From NCBI RefSeq assembly GCF_005160265.1, contig NZ_CP039865.1, positions 434,001 through 498,000 on the forward strand: 64,000 nucleotides of DNA, read 5' to 3'. The DNA is from Phreatobacter aquaticus (lineage in GTDB: Bacteria > Pseudomonadota > Alphaproteobacteria > Rhizobiales > Phreatobacteraceae). This document shows positions 52,063-61,396 of the stretch, piece after piece (within the stretch, counting starts at the first letter, position 1; each line of letters begins with the position of its first letter). A model generated the notes under the pieces. It had not been told where the DNA came from, did no database searches, and saw only the letters and a program-made list of their open reading frames with translations. Made by a program: the position numbers and the translations under genes.

Positions 52063-54053
52063 TCCGCGGCCTCCTTCAAGATGTCAGCCGAGACCGCGTG
52101 CGGCTCCAGATCGATGATCGCGACATTGCCCTCGATCATGCCCTTGCGGCCGTCCTCGAAGGTCATCTCGGTGCGGATATGGGCGCGCGTCTCGCCGGCA
52201 TAGAGCGCGTCGATCAGCGGCTGGTAGCGCTCGGCAATGAAGCTGCGACGCACCTTCTGTGTGCGCGTCAGTTCGCCATCGTCGGCGTCGAGTTCCTTGT
52301 GCAGCACGAGGAAGCGCCGGATCTGCGACCTTGCCATCAAGGGCTCGGTGGCGAGCGATGCGTTCACCTCGTCCACATGGGCCTTCAGCATGCGGATCAC
52401 ATCCGGGTGGCCGGCCAGTTCCTGATAGGAGCCATAGGAGACATTGTTGCGCTCGGCCCATGATCCGACAGCGGTCAGGTCGATGTTGAGGAAGCAGGTG
52501 ACGAAGTCGCGGTCCTGCCCGAAGGCCACGGCCTCCTTGATGTTCGGATAGAATTTCAGCTTGTTCTCGAGATATTTCGGCGCGAACAACGCGCCGGTCT
52601 TGAGCTTGCCGACGTCCTTGGCCCGGTCGATGATCTTGAGGTGCCCGGTCTTCGGATCGAAGAAGCCGGCGTCACCCGAGCGCACCCAGCCGTCCGCCGT
52701 CTTGGTCTCGGCGGTCTTCTCGGGATCCTTGAAATAGCCCTGGAACACGCCCGGCGAGCGATAGAGCACCTCGCCATTGTCATCGATCTTGATCTCGACG
52801 CCGATATTCGGCTTGCCGACCGTATCGGCATGGATCTCGCCGTCGGGCTGAGCCGTGATGTAGACGCTCGCTTCCGTCTGCCCGTAGAGCTGCTTCAGGT
52901 TGATGCCCAGCGAGCGGAAGAACTTGAAGATCTCCGGCCCGATCGCCTCGCCAGCCGTGTAGCCGACGCGGATATTGGTCAGGCCGAACCGGTTCTTCAG
53001 CGGTCCGTAGACCAGCACGTTGCCCAGCGCATATTGCAGCCGGGCCAGCGGTGGCACCGGCTCGCCGTTGAGGATCTTCTCGCCCCAGAGCTTGGCGACC
53101 CCCAGGAAGTAATGGAACATCCGCCGCTTCAGCGGGCTCGCATCCTCCATGCGCACCATGGTCTGGGTCAGCATGGTCTCGTAGACGCGGGGCGGCGCGA
53201 AGGCATAGGAGGTGCCGACCTCGCGACGATCCTCGACCACCGTCTCGGCGCTCTCCGGACAATTGACGCAGAAGCCGGACACATAGGACTGGCCGTAGGA
53301 GAAGATGTTGTCGCCGACCCAGGCGAGCGGCAGATAGGCGATGACCTCCTCATGCTCGTCGAGACCGTCGAACAGCGAGCCGTTGCGCGCCGAGACGATG
53401 ATGTTGTCGTTGGACAGCATCACGCCCTTCGGGCGGCCGGTCGTGCCGGACGTGTAGAGCATGATGGCAAGGTCGGTCCCCTTGCCCTTGGCAATGGCCG
53501 CATCGAGTGCTGCCACCTTGGCCGGATCCGCCGATGCCGCGCGCCCCATCGCCTGGATATCGGCGAAGGAATGCATGTGGGCATGGTCGTAGTCGCGCAG
53601 GCCCCGCGCCTCGTCATAGACGATGTGGGCGAGATCGGGCAGCCGCTCCGCAATCGACAGGATCTTGTCGACCTGTTCCTGATCCTCGACGATCGCCATC
53701 GTGGCCTCGGCGTGGTTCAACACATAGGCCATCTCGTCGGCGACTGAATCCGAATAGACCGGCACCGGGACGCCGCCCCAGGACTGGATCGCCGCCATCG
53801 ACCAGTAGAGCCGCGGGCGATTGGCGCCGATGATCGCGACCTTGGCGCCGCGCGTCAGGCCGAGCTCACCGAGCCCCAGCGCGAAGGCGCGCACTTCCTC
53901 GGCGACCTCTGCCCAGGTCCATGCGTGCCAGATGCCGAGATCCTTGTGCCGCATGGCCGGACGCGCGGCGAAGCGCACGGCATTGCGGGCAAGCAGTTTC
54001 GGAAACGTATCATCGACGCCTGTGACGGCGTTGTCGTCGGCGTGGTTGGCCAC
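52059..54053 (-). CDS. Long-chain-type acyl-CoA synthetase heading the Liv operon
   Basis: AMP-dependent ligase of 664 residues, in the long FadD/LACS-like size class. The P-loop is LYTSGTTGRPKGVM, A5 YGQTEASVYI, and RSGDAGFFDPKTGHLKIIDR marks the hinge; a Lys-rich end is replaced by RTQKVRRSFIAERYQPLI. The GTG start at 54053 has GGGAGG nine bases upstream. It is first in the operon with a complete Liv transporter, a layout used for phenylacetate-, phenylpropanoid- or fatty-acid-type uptake. Divergent from an AraC gene. Confidence 0.9.
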   Translation of the reverse strand: MANHADDNAVTGVDDTFPKLLARNAVRFAARPAMRHKDLGIWHAWTWAEVAEEVRAFALGLGELGLTRGAKVAIIGANRPRLYWSMAAIQSWGGVPVPVYSDSVADEMAYVLNHAEATMAIVEDQEQVDKILSIAERLPDLAHIVYDEARGLRDYDHAHMHSFADIQAMGRAASADPAKVAALDAAIAKGKGTDLAIMLYTSGTTGRPKGVMLSNDNIIVSARNGSLFDGLDEHEEVIAYLPLAWVGDNIFSYGQSYVSGFCVNCPESAETVVEDRREVGTSYAFAPPRVYETMLTQTMVRMEDASPLKRRMFHYFLGVAKLWGEKILNGEPVPPLARLQYALGNVLVYGPLKNRFGLTNIRVGYTAGEAIGPEIFKFFRSLGINLKQLYGQTEASVYITAQPDGEIHADTVGKPNIGVEIKIDDNGEVLYRSPGVFQGYFKDPEKTAETKTADGWVRSGDAGFFDPKTGHLKIIDRAKDVGKLKTGALFAPKYLENKLKFYPNIKEAVAFGQDRDFVTCFLNIDLTAVGSWAERNNVSYGSYQELAGHPDVIRMLKAHVDEVNASLATEPLMARSQIRRFLVLHKELDADDGELTRTQKVRRSFIAERYQPLIDALYAGETRAHIRTEMTFEDGRKGMIEGNVAIIDLEPHAVSADILKEAAE

Positions 54054-54319
54054 GGCCGGCGTCCTCCCTGTTCGTCCTGCCGGCTCGATCGAAACCGCGC
54101 CGCATTCCCCTGTGCGACCCGGTTTGCCCAGGTTCGCTGCGGCTATCGTGCCGCATTCGGCCTCGTCGAGGCTCGCGGCGGAGTGTTCATCGCGAAGGCA
54201 TCGAAATCAAGGGGACGAACGGACGAGACGGCCTAGTTCCAAGGTCGCATGACGGGCACACAGTGGTTCGAGGCCGATTTCCTTCAAGAACCGGCCCGCC
54301 CGCATGCTATGCAGGGACC
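54054..54319. other. Divergent intergenic region between acyl-CoA ligase and AraC genes
   Basis: This 266-base region must contain the promoters of both operons. I see no sigma-54 signature and no strong palindrome, and no gene. Confidence 0.5.
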
Positions 54320-55201
54320 ATGGACGGGCCGATCTCACAAGCGCAGGCGCTCGAGCAGACACTCGATCAGATGCCGCTAGCAGCCGGCGAAACGGCGCGC
54401 TTCTTCGCGGCTGGCCGGTTTGACGGGCTGGAGTGCCTGCGGGCAACCTTCGTTTCCCACGCCTACACACCGCACACCCACGACACCTATGTGATCGGCA
54501 ACATCGATGCCGGCTGCGAGGCCTGGAACACGCGAGGGCGGCGCCACTATGCCGGCCCGGGCGACCTCGTCTTCAACCATCCGCTCGATGTCCATGACGG
54601 CGAGCCGCTGGACCGCCGCGGCTATTCCTACCGCATGACCTATCCCTCCCTCGACTTCGTCCGCCTGGTTGCCGGCGCGGTCTCCGGCCGCATCGTCGAC
54701 GAGACACCGTTCTTCCCAGAGCCGGTCGTTCATGATCCCGAGGGCTCCCGCCTGTTCGCCGCAGCCCATGCGGCGATCGAAGCCAATGTCGACGGCCTGG
54801 CCGGCGAGGAACTGCTCCTGCGCGCCTATGGCCGCGCGCTTGTGCTTCACGCCCGCATCGATCCGATCCCGTTCGGCCGCGAAGCAGGCCCGGTCGCGCG
54901 CGTCCGTGCCCTGATCGACGAGCACTTCGCCGAGGATCTGCGTCTCGACCGGCTGGCCGCCCATGCCGGGCTCTCCACCCACCACCTGATTCGTGCCTTC
55001 CGCCGCGAGATCGGGCTGACGCCCCATGCCTATGTGGTCGACGTCCGCGTCAGGCGGGCGCAGGACAGGCTGCGGCGCGGCGAGGCTCCGGCAGCCGTTG
55101 CCGGCGAGGTCGGCTTTGCCGATCAGGCGCATCTCTCCCGCGCCTTCAAGGCCCGCATCGGCGTGGCTCCCGGCGCCTATCGGCGCGCCATGGTGGCCTG
55201 A
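54320..55201 (+). CDS. AraC family transcriptional regulator
   Basis: Regulator of 293 residues from the ATG at 54320. The N-terminal AraC-type cupin has SHAYTPHTHDTYVIGNI and GDLVFNHPLDVHDGEP; the C-terminal double helix-turn-helix has LRLDRLAAHAGLSTHHLIRAF and AAVAGEVGFADQAHLSRAFKA. It resembles regulators that govern AzlCD exporters, whose genes follow directly, rather than the divergent transport operon; either target is possible. Confidence 0.92.
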   Translation: MDGPISQAQALEQTLDQMPLAAGETARFFAAGRFDGLECLRATFVSHAYTPHTHDTYVIGNIDAGCEAWNTRGRRHYAGPGDLVFNHPLDVHDGEPLDRRGYSYRMTYPSLDFVRLVAGAVSGRIVDETPFFPEPVVHDPEGSRLFAAAHAAIEANVDGLAGEELLLRAYGRALVLHARIDPIPFGREAGPVARVRALIDEHFAEDLRLDRLAAHAGLSTHHLIRAFRREIGLTPHAYVVDVRVRRAQDRLRRGEAPAAVAGEVGFADQAHLSRAFKARIGVAPGAYRRAMVA

Positions 55202-55262
55202 GATCGGCTGGGATGCCGATTTCGTTCAAGCGCCGCGCCTTGAGCTCTGCGATACCGGCGCC

Positions 55263-55967
55263 ATGACCTCGTCTCCCCCCTCCCCCGCTGCCGAGTTTCG
55301 CGAGGGCATCGTCGAACTCGCGCCCGCGATGATCGCCGCCGCCCCGATCGCGCTGCTCTATGGCGCCATCGCCACCACCAAGGGCCTGTCGCCGCTGGAG
55401 GTGGCGCTGTCCTCGGCACTGATCTTCGCCGGAGGGGCGCAGCTTGCCGCTATCGAACTGTGGACCCAGCCCGTGCCGATCGCGGCGCTGGTCCTCTCCA
55501 CCTTCCTGATCAATGCGCGCTACATCCTGATGAGCGCGTCACTGGCCCCGAAGGTCGCCCATCTGCCCCTCGCCGGCCGCCTTCTCGGCTTCCATGTGCT
55601 CGCCGACGAGAACTGGGCGCTCGCCGAACGCCGCGCCGCGTTGAAGCCCATCAGTGCGGCCTACTTCTTCGGCATGGGCGCGGTGTTCTGGGCCAACTGG
55701 ATCATTGCCAGCTATCTCGGCACAGTGCTGGGGCCGCTGCTCGGGGATCCCCGCCGCTTTGGCGCCGACTTCGCCTTCACCGCAATCTTCATCGGCCTGG
55801 TCGCGGGCTTCGTCACCGAGGCGCGCGCGGCCCTGGTGGTCGTGGTCAGCGCGGGCGTCGCGACGCTCGCCTTCCTCGCCTTTGGCTCGCCCTGGCATGT
55901 GCTGGCCGGCGCGCTGGCCGGCATGGCCATCGCCTTCCTGACCCATCGCGACGAGGCGACCGCATGA
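55263..55967 (+). CDS. azlC: AzlC family branched-chain amino acid exporter, large subunit
   Basis: Membrane protein of 234 residues of the AzlC (YgaZ-like) family, identified by FREGIVELAPAMIAAAPIALLYGAIATTKG and STFLINARYILMSASLAPKV. With AzlD it exports branched-chain or other amino acids. It overlaps azlD by four bases and lies downstream of an AraC gene. Confidence 0.93.
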   Translation: MTSSPPSPAAEFREGIVELAPAMIAAAPIALLYGAIATTKGLSPLEVALSSALIFAGGAQLAAIELWTQPVPIAALVLSTFLINARYILMSASLAPKVAHLPLAGRLLGFHVLADENWALAERRAALKPISAAYFFGMGAVFWANWIIASYLGTVLGPLLGDPRRFGADFAFTAIFIGLVAGFVTEARAALVVVVSAGVATLAFLAFGSPWHVLAGALAGMAIAFLTHRDEATA

Positions 55968-56269
55968 GCCTCGATCCGATCACGCTCGCCGCCATCCTCG
56001 GCATGGCCCTGGTGACCTATGGATGCCGGCTCGCCGGCATCCTGCTGGCCGGGCGCTTCCAGCCGAGGGGCCGGACCAAGGCCGCCTTCGACGCCATTCC
56101 GCCGGCCGTCCTCACTGCCGTCATCGCGCCGACCCTGCTCGCCACGGGATGGCCGGAGACGGTTGCGGGAGCCATCACCATCGCTGCCGCCATGCGACTG
56201 CCGCTGCTTGGCACCATCGGCATCGGTGTCGCCTCGGTCGTGATCCTCAGGGCGCTTGCCGGCGGCTGA
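55964..56269 (+). CDS. azlD: AzlD family protein, small exporter subunit
   Basis: A 101-residue membrane protein of the AzlD family with three to four hydrophobic segments (LAAILGMALVTYGCRLAGIL and TAVIAPTLLATGWPETVAGA). It is translationally coupled to azlC. Its last 23 bases overlap the end of a hydrolase gene on the opposite strand. Confidence 0.92.
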   Translation: MSLDPITLAAILGMALVTYGCRLAGILLAGRFQPRGRTKAAFDAIPPAVLTAVIAPTLLATGWPETVAGAITIAAAMRLPLLGTIGIGVASVVILRALAGG

Positions 56270-56933
56270 TCGCGGCGGGAATGGACCGTTCACGAGCCGC
56301 CTCCGCCACCCAGCCGAGGATCTGGTCGTGCAGGGCGCGGTCCTTGTCGATGTTCAGATGGTTGAGGCGGCGGTTGTCGCGCAGGTCCTCGTTGGAGAAC
56401 CGCCCGGTGAAGCCGGGCGAGACGCGCAGCGGCACCGCCCAGCCATTGTTCGACTGGAACAGGTTGACCAGCCGGCGGGTGCCGCCTGTCACCTCCAGCC
56501 GCGACACCGGATCGAAGGCCACGACGAGGGCCAGGGGTGGCAGGCCTTCTCGGCCGACCTGGTTGGCGATGCGCACGGCCGCATCGGCGCCAAGGGAATG
56601 GCCGATGACCACGATCCGCTCGTTCGGATCGATCCGCAGCCGCTGCACGATCTCGGCCTGCAAGCCCTGCCAGTTGGCGACCCCGAAGGTGCGGGCCTGA
56701 TAGCCCCGATGCCTGAGCTTGCTGCCAAGGCTGTCGATGCCGAACGAGAAGACATCGAACAGGCCGCGCATCAGGTAGACCCGGACCGGGGCCATGGCGA
56801 CGGGCGCGCGCGCCTGCTGGACGGACCGCGAGACGCTGCGCGCGGGGCCTGTCGACATCTCGACGGCAGCGGCGCCGTTGATGGCGCCGAAGCCGGTCAC
56901 GACAGCAAGGCAGATGGCGGCGATGCGGGCCAT
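56247..56933 (-). CDS. Exported alpha/beta hydrolase
   Basis: A 228-residue protein with a signal peptide (MARIAAICLAVVTGFGAING) and an alpha/beta hydrolase or lipase fold. The nucleophile elbow is GHSLGADAAVRI near residue 112, an Asp is in AFDPVSRLE and a His near the end (HLNIDKDRALHDQ). It is convergent with azlD and overlaps it by 23 bases. The substrate is unknown. Confidence 0.85.
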   Translation of the reverse strand: MARIAAICLAVVTGFGAINGAAAVEMSTGPARSVSRSVQQARAPVAMAPVRVYLMRGLFDVFSFGIDSLGSKLRHRGYQARTFGVANWQGLQAEIVQRLRIDPNERIVVIGHSLGADAAVRIANQVGREGLPPLALVVAFDPVSRLEVTGGTRRLVNLFQSNNGWAVPLRVSPGFTGRFSNEDLRDNRRLNHLNIDKDRALHDQILGWVAEAARERSIPAAISRRQAP

Positions 56934-56996
56934 GCACGAGTCCTCAGGTCAGGGTGCGACCTGTCTGAACCCTGGCCACTGAACGCGGGATGAACC

Positions 56997-57869
56997 CTAG
57001 GCGCGCCGCCCGAGGCCCAGCGCGATCGCAAGCCCCGATACAACCACCAGCACGCCGCCGGTGATGCTGAACAGGTCCGGCCATTCGCCGAAGGCGACGA
57101 TCCCGACGACCAGGGCAAAGGCCGTCTTGGTGTAGTTGAACGGCCCCGCATCGGCGACGCTTGCCAGCCTGAACGCCAGGATCACCGCGGCCTGGCCCCA
57201 GGCGAGCAGCAGCCCGGCAATGGCCAGCATGCCGATCTGGGTCGCGGTCATCGGCACGAGGCCGCGCACCAGCGCGAAGGTGCCAGCCGCGATCATCACC
57301 ACCGCAACCGTCGACAGGGTCACCGCGCTCGACGAGACGGTCGCAGGCATCTGGCGCGCCGTGAGATCGCGGAAGGCGAAGAGAATCGCCGTGATGATGG
57401 CAAGCCCGATCGCCGGATCGAACCCGCCGGAGAACGGCTTGGCGATCAGGACGACGCCAAGGAAGCCGAGCACCACCAGCAGCCATTGCACCGGCGCGAT
57501 CTTCTCCTTGAGGAAGATCGCCGCCGCCGGCAGCAGCACCAGCGGCACCGATTGCGAGATCGCCGTGGCATCGCCGATGGGGATCCGCGCGAAGGCCATG
57601 ATCAGGCAGACGATGGCGAGCGTCTCGGCCAGCGACCGCACCGTGACCAACGGATGCATCAGACCGGCAAAGGCACCGGCGGGCCGCGCGATGGCGAGAT
57701 AGGCCAGCACACCCAGCGTCGCGAAGACCCCGCGCACGCCCATGATCTGCGCCACCGGCAGGTCGCTCGCCACCGCCTTCACGAAGGCGTCGTTGATCGA
57801 GAACAGCGCCATGGCGAGCGTCATCGACGCCATGCCGAGGCGGGCCTGGCGCCGGGCGGGATCGCTCAC
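56997..57869 (-). CDS. EamA/DMT family transporter
   Basis: Drug/metabolite-type exporter of 290 residues with ten membrane segments in two EamA halves (SINDAFVKAVASDLPVAQIM; LLAWGQAAVILAFRLASVAD). The GTG start overlaps the arabinose-5-phosphate isomerase stop by four bases. It likely exports a small metabolite. Confidence 0.92.
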   Translation of the reverse strand: MSDPARRQARLGMASMTLAMALFSINDAFVKAVASDLPVAQIMGVRGVFATLGVLAYLAIARPAGAFAGLMHPLVTVRSLAETLAIVCLIMAFARIPIGDATAISQSVPLVLLPAAAIFLKEKIAPVQWLLVVLGFLGVVLIAKPFSGGFDPAIGLAIITAILFAFRDLTARQMPATVSSSAVTLSTVAVVMIAAGTFALVRGLVPMTATQIGMLAIAGLLLAWGQAAVILAFRLASVADAGPFNYTKTAFALVVGIVAFGEWPDLFSITGGVLVVVSGLAIALGLGRRA

Positions 57870-58843
57870 GCGACGCCTGCGCGCAACAGATCGTGGACGT
57901 GCAGGATGCCGACGGGGCGGCCATCCTCGACCGCGAAGAGCGTGGTGATCTTGGTGCGGTTGACGAGGTCCAGCGCCTCGCTCGCCAGCTGCTCGGGCCG
58001 CGCGGTCTTGGGCGCCCGGGTCATCACATCCTCGACGGCCATGGCCAGCAGATCGGAGGTCATGTGGCGGCGGAGGTCGCCGTCGGTGACGATGCCGGCG
58101 AGCCGTCCCTCGGCATCCACCACGCCGCAGCAGCCGAAGCCCTTGGCCGACATCTCGAGGATCACGCTGGCCATCGGCGTGCCCACCGGCTGCAGCGGCA
58201 TGGCGGCATCCTTGTGCATGACATCACGCACCTGGGCGAGCAGCGCGCCGAGCTTGCCGCCGGGATGGAAGGTACGGAAGTCGGCGGCTGTGAAGCCGCG
58301 CTCCTCGAGCAGCGCCACCGCCAGCGCATCGCCGATGGCGAGCTGCATCAGCGTGGAGGTGGTCGGCGCCAGGCCGTTGGGGCAGGCCTCCTCGGCCTTC
58401 GGCAGGTCGAGCACCACGTCGGCAGCCTTGCCGAGGGCTGAGTCGGCAGCCGAGGTGATCGCCACCAGACCGACGCCGAAGCGCCGCGAGAAGGCGACGA
58501 GATCGCGCAGTTCGGCCGTCTCGCCCGACCAGGACAGCGCCAGGATCGCGTCTTCGGGGGTAACCATGCCGAGGTCGCCGTGGCTGGCTTCGCCCGGATG
58601 GACGAAGAAGGCCGGCGTGCCGGTGGAAGCCAGCGTTGCCGCGATCTTGCGCCCGACATGGCCGGACTTGCCCATGCCGGTGACGATGACACGGCCCTTG
58701 GCCTGGGCGAGCAGGCGCACGGCCGCGACGAAGGCGGGCCCAAGCCCATTGGCCAGCGCTGCCTGCAGCGCCACGAGGCCCGCGGTCTCGACAGCGAGCG
58801 TGTTCAGGGCCGAGCCGAGGATCGGATGGGGATCGGTGGGAAT
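57866..58843 (-). CDS. kdsD: Arabinose-5-phosphate isomerase (KdsD/KpsF family), start codon uncertain
   Basis: Converts ribulose 5-phosphate to arabinose 5-phosphate for KDO synthesis. It has a SIS domain (VIVTGMGKSGHVGRKIAATLA, ALSWSGETAELRD, PTTSTLMQLAIGDAL) and two CBS domains (DGDLRRHMTSD, TTLFAVEDGRPVGILHVHDLL). The first standard start in frame is a GTG at 58774, giving 302 residues and cutting conserved N-terminal sequence. Codons upstream to an ATT at 58843 read PTDPHPILGSALNTLAVETA, which looks like the normal family N-terminus, but has no ATG, GTG or TTG; an in-frame TAG ends the frame further up. A rare ATT or CTG start is inferred. Confidence 0.85.
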   Translation of the reverse strand: MPTDPHPILGSALNTLAVETAGLVALQAALANGLGPAFVAAVRLLAQAKGRVIVTGMGKSGHVGRKIAATLASTGTPAFFVHPGEASHGDLGMVTPEDAILALSWSGETAELRDLVAFSRRFGVGLVAITSAADSALGKAADVVLDLPKAEEACPNGLAPTTSTLMQLAIGDALAVALLEERGFTAADFRTFHPGGKLGALLAQVRDVMHKDAAMPLQPVGTPMASVILEMSAKGFGCCGVVDAEGRLAGIVTDGDLRRHMTSDLLAMAVEDVMTRAPKTARPEQLASEALDLVNRTKITTLFAVEDGRPVGILHVHDLLRAGVA

Positions 58844-59430
58844 GGCAGTGGGTCCGGGCTGGTGGGGATGGGCGCCGCTCTACCACGCCCGCGCAGCCCT
58901 GTCGCGTCCGGGCAGCCATCCGCAGGGCTGCGGGCTGGCCCGATCCGGAGCCGTCGTGGAACAGGAGAGAGGCCTCTGTCCGACACGAAACCCCAGGCCG
59001 CGTATGGGTTTCGAAGACCGACTGTCGGTCCGGACGGAAGCATATCGGCAAAAAATGGAATGCCTAAGCCGGTCCGGAACGACCACATCATGATGCGAGA
59101 CCAATACGCCATTCCCATGGCAAGGGTACTCGCCCACGCCGCACTCGCCACCGGCGCGCGCTTCACCTCTCCCCGTGGGGGAGAGGTCGGCGCCTGAAAG
59201 GCGACGGGTGAGGGGGCGAGCTGTCACGGCTGAGAGCACGAGACCCCTCACCCGCCCTCGGCTTCGCCTCGGTCGACCTCTCCCCCACGGGGAGAGGTGA
59301 AGGTTTGCGCCGGCTCCAACCATCGCGCTTCGATCCAGCGAGACCCGTGCCGCATTCCCGGCCCCATCAACACAACATTAACCACGGCTCTTTACTTCTT
59401 GTTGAGGAAGTCTGCCGGGAAGGGTCTTCG
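58844..59430. other. Long intergenic region with palindromic repeat
   Basis: This 587-base gap has no convincing gene. It contains an inverted repeat GCAGCCCTG (58893-58901) with CAGGGCTGC (58923-58931), an operator-like dyad GACCGAC-T-GTCGGTC (59016-59030), and the long palindromic element at 59162-59301. The promoter of the outer-membrane beta-barrel gene should be between 59302 and 59430. Confidence 0.6.
59162..59301. repeat. Palindromic element with perfect 28-bp terminal arms (CCTCTCCCCGTGGGGGAGAGG family)
   Basis: The left arm (59162-59189) and the right arm (59274-59301) are exact reverse complements over 28 bases. Each arm is itself a hairpin (CCTCTCCCCGTGGGGGAGAGG). The centre has further related arms (GACGGGTGAGGGG and CCCCTCACCCG). 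It is a different family from the other palindromic elements in the window. Confidence 0.85.
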
Positions 59431-61344
59431 TTGGGTCGCGCCGTCTCCCGCCTCACGGCTGTGAGCACTCTCGCGCTCGTCCTCGTCTGGGCGGGCCCGA
59501 CGGCGCACGCCCAGTTCCAGCGGCAGAACCAGCCCGCGCCCGGCGCGCAGCCCGCCGACGACAACCGCCGCGACCAGGGCTGGCAGGGCCTCGGTCCAAT
59601 CGAGCGCTCGGAGCAACCGGGCCAGCCGCAGAACGATGCCGAGGCCGCTGGCCTCAGGGGCACCGGCGAGGCGCCGGCCACCGAACCCAATGCCTCGCGC
59701 ACGGTCGGCGCCCAGCGCGACCGCCTGCGCGCTCAGTCGCGGCGCGCGCCCTGGCAGGAACAGCCCCGGCAAGCGGCACCGCTCACCCCCAATGCCGGTG
59801 TCGCAGCCCCCGCCGCTGTGACGCCGCCGGCCCGCCAGCTGTCCTCGCGGCCGGCTCCGATGGCCAACCGCCGCACTGGCCGCCTGCCCCGCCCGACAGG
59901 CGCTGCGCCCGCCTCGACGACCCAGCGCCTCGCCACACCGGCGAGCCGGGCGCCGCGCACGGGGGCACAGCTTTCAATCTCCCGCGAGGACCAGCGCGCC
60001 CTGCAGGCGGGCACGCGCGGCATTGCCACGCCCAACCAGCCGCCACGCCCGGCCGACGTGCCGATCGTCACCGACCGCGTGCAGCCCATCAACGGCCGCG
60101 TGCTCCCCAATGCCAATCCGCTCGGCCGCAACACGGTCATCGACCCGCGCACCGGCGAGGTCATTTCCTATGACCGCCGGCCGCAGCCGGAGACCGACGC
60201 CTTCACGCCCATCGGGCTCAGGCTCGGCTCCTTCGTGGTCACGCCGGTGCTCGACAGCGTGCTCGGCTATGATTCCAATTCGAGGCGCGTCAGCACGGCG
60301 ATCCAGGGCTCGGCCTATAACCAGACCTATGGCGAGGTCAGTGCCAAGTCCGACTGGTCGCGCCACGAACTGACCGCCCGCATCCGCGGCACCTACTCGG
60401 CCTATTTCTCGACGCCGGATGTCAACCGCCCGGAACTCGCCATGGTCGCCAATGGCCGGATCGACGTGACCCGCGACACGCGCATCGAGACCGAGGCTCG
60501 CTACAATCTGACGGCCCAGTCGCCCGGCTCGTCCAACCTGCCCTCCGCCGCGGGCACATCGCTCAGCGGGCTGCCGCTGGTGCGCCAATATGGCGGCACG
60601 GTCGGCGTGGTGCAGGACATCAACCGCCTGCAGCTGACACTGCGCGGCACCCTCGACCGCTACACCTATGACGATGCCGTCACCCAGAACGGCACGGTGA
60701 TCCAGCAGGGCGAGCGCAATTACAACGCCTATGGCGGCCGCCTCCGAGCCTCCTATGAACTGACCCCCGGCATGCGCCCCTTTGTCGAGGCGGGCGTCGA
60801 GCGCCGGGTGTTCGACACACTGCTCGCCACCTCCGGCTATCTCCAGGGCTCGACGGCGCAGACCTTCCGCGTCGGCTCCACCTTCGAGCTGACACGGCTC
60901 GTCACCGGCGAGATCTCGGCCGGCTATCTGGTGCGCCGCGACGTCGATCCGACGCTCCGCGAAATCCGCATGCCGGTCTTCGATGCCGCGCTGACCTGGA
61001 CGCCGACCGGCCTGACCACCGTGCGCTTCGTGGCGAAATCCACCGTCGACGAGAGCTTCACCACCGGCGCCGCCGGCATCCAGCGGCGCGATGTCTCGGT
61101 GGAGCTGGAACATGCGTTCCGGCGCTGGCTGATCGGCACGGCCAAGCTCGCCTATGGCAATGATCTCTATGCCGGCACGACCCGGCAGGACCAGCGGCTC
61201 GTTGCATCGCTGGGCGTCGTCTACAAGGCCAACCGCATGCTGCAGATCCGCGGCGAGGTCCGGCGCGAGCAGCTGTTCTCCAACACGTCGGGCTCGGGCT
61301 ACAGCGCCAATGTCTTCCTGCTCGGCCTGCGCCTGATGCGTTGA
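59431..61344 (+). CDS. Outer membrane beta-barrel protein (BBP2_2-type)
   Basis: An exported protein of about 637 residues. The TTG start at 59431 has a GGGAAGGG site six bases upstream and gives a signal peptide (SRLTAVSTLALVLVWAGPTA, cleavage after AHA). Residues about 30-230 are Pro/Arg/Ala-rich and disordered; residues about 240-637 are a beta barrel of alternating strands (VVTPVLDSVLGYDSNSRRVS and many others, ending FLLGLRLMR). It fits the putative beta-barrel porin 2 family. A longer frame from 59305 would begin inside the palindromic element. Possible role: polysaccharide or surface structure export. Confidence 0.82.
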   Translation: MGRAVSRLTAVSTLALVLVWAGPTAHAQFQRQNQPAPGAQPADDNRRDQGWQGLGPIERSEQPGQPQNDAEAAGLRGTGEAPATEPNASRTVGAQRDRLRAQSRRAPWQEQPRQAAPLTPNAGVAAPAAVTPPARQLSSRPAPMANRRTGRLPRPTGAAPASTTQRLATPASRAPRTGAQLSISREDQRALQAGTRGIATPNQPPRPADVPIVTDRVQPINGRVLPNANPLGRNTVIDPRTGEVISYDRRPQPETDAFTPIGLRLGSFVVTPVLDSVLGYDSNSRRVSTAIQGSAYNQTYGEVSAKSDWSRHELTARIRGTYSAYFSTPDVNRPELAMVANGRIDVTRDTRIETEARYNLTAQSPGSSNLPSAAGTSLSGLPLVRQYGGTVGVVQDINRLQLTLRGTLDRYTYDDAVTQNGTVIQQGERNYNAYGGRLRASYELTPGMRPFVEAGVERRVFDTLLATSGYLQGSTAQTFRVGSTFELTRLVTGEISAGYLVRRDVDPTLREIRMPVFDAALTWTPTGLTTVRFVAKSTVDESFTTGAAGIQRRDVSVELEHAFRRWLIGTAKLAYGNDLYAGTTRQDQRLVASLGVVYKANRMLQIRGEVRREQLFSNTSGSGYSANVFLLGLRLMR

Positions 61345-61396
61345 CGGCGGCGGCGACCTCGGTCAGCCTCGCAAACACGCTTTCAGGGAGACCGTC

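Noticed and set aside
58866-59160. Several short open frames between the isomerase and the palindromic element
   Set aside because: None has a domain, signal peptide or good ribosome site, and they overlap on both strands.
59305-59430. N-terminal extension of the beta-barrel protein from TTG 59305
   Set aside because: It is non-conserved in character, starts next to the palindromic element and hides the signal peptide that begins at 59431.
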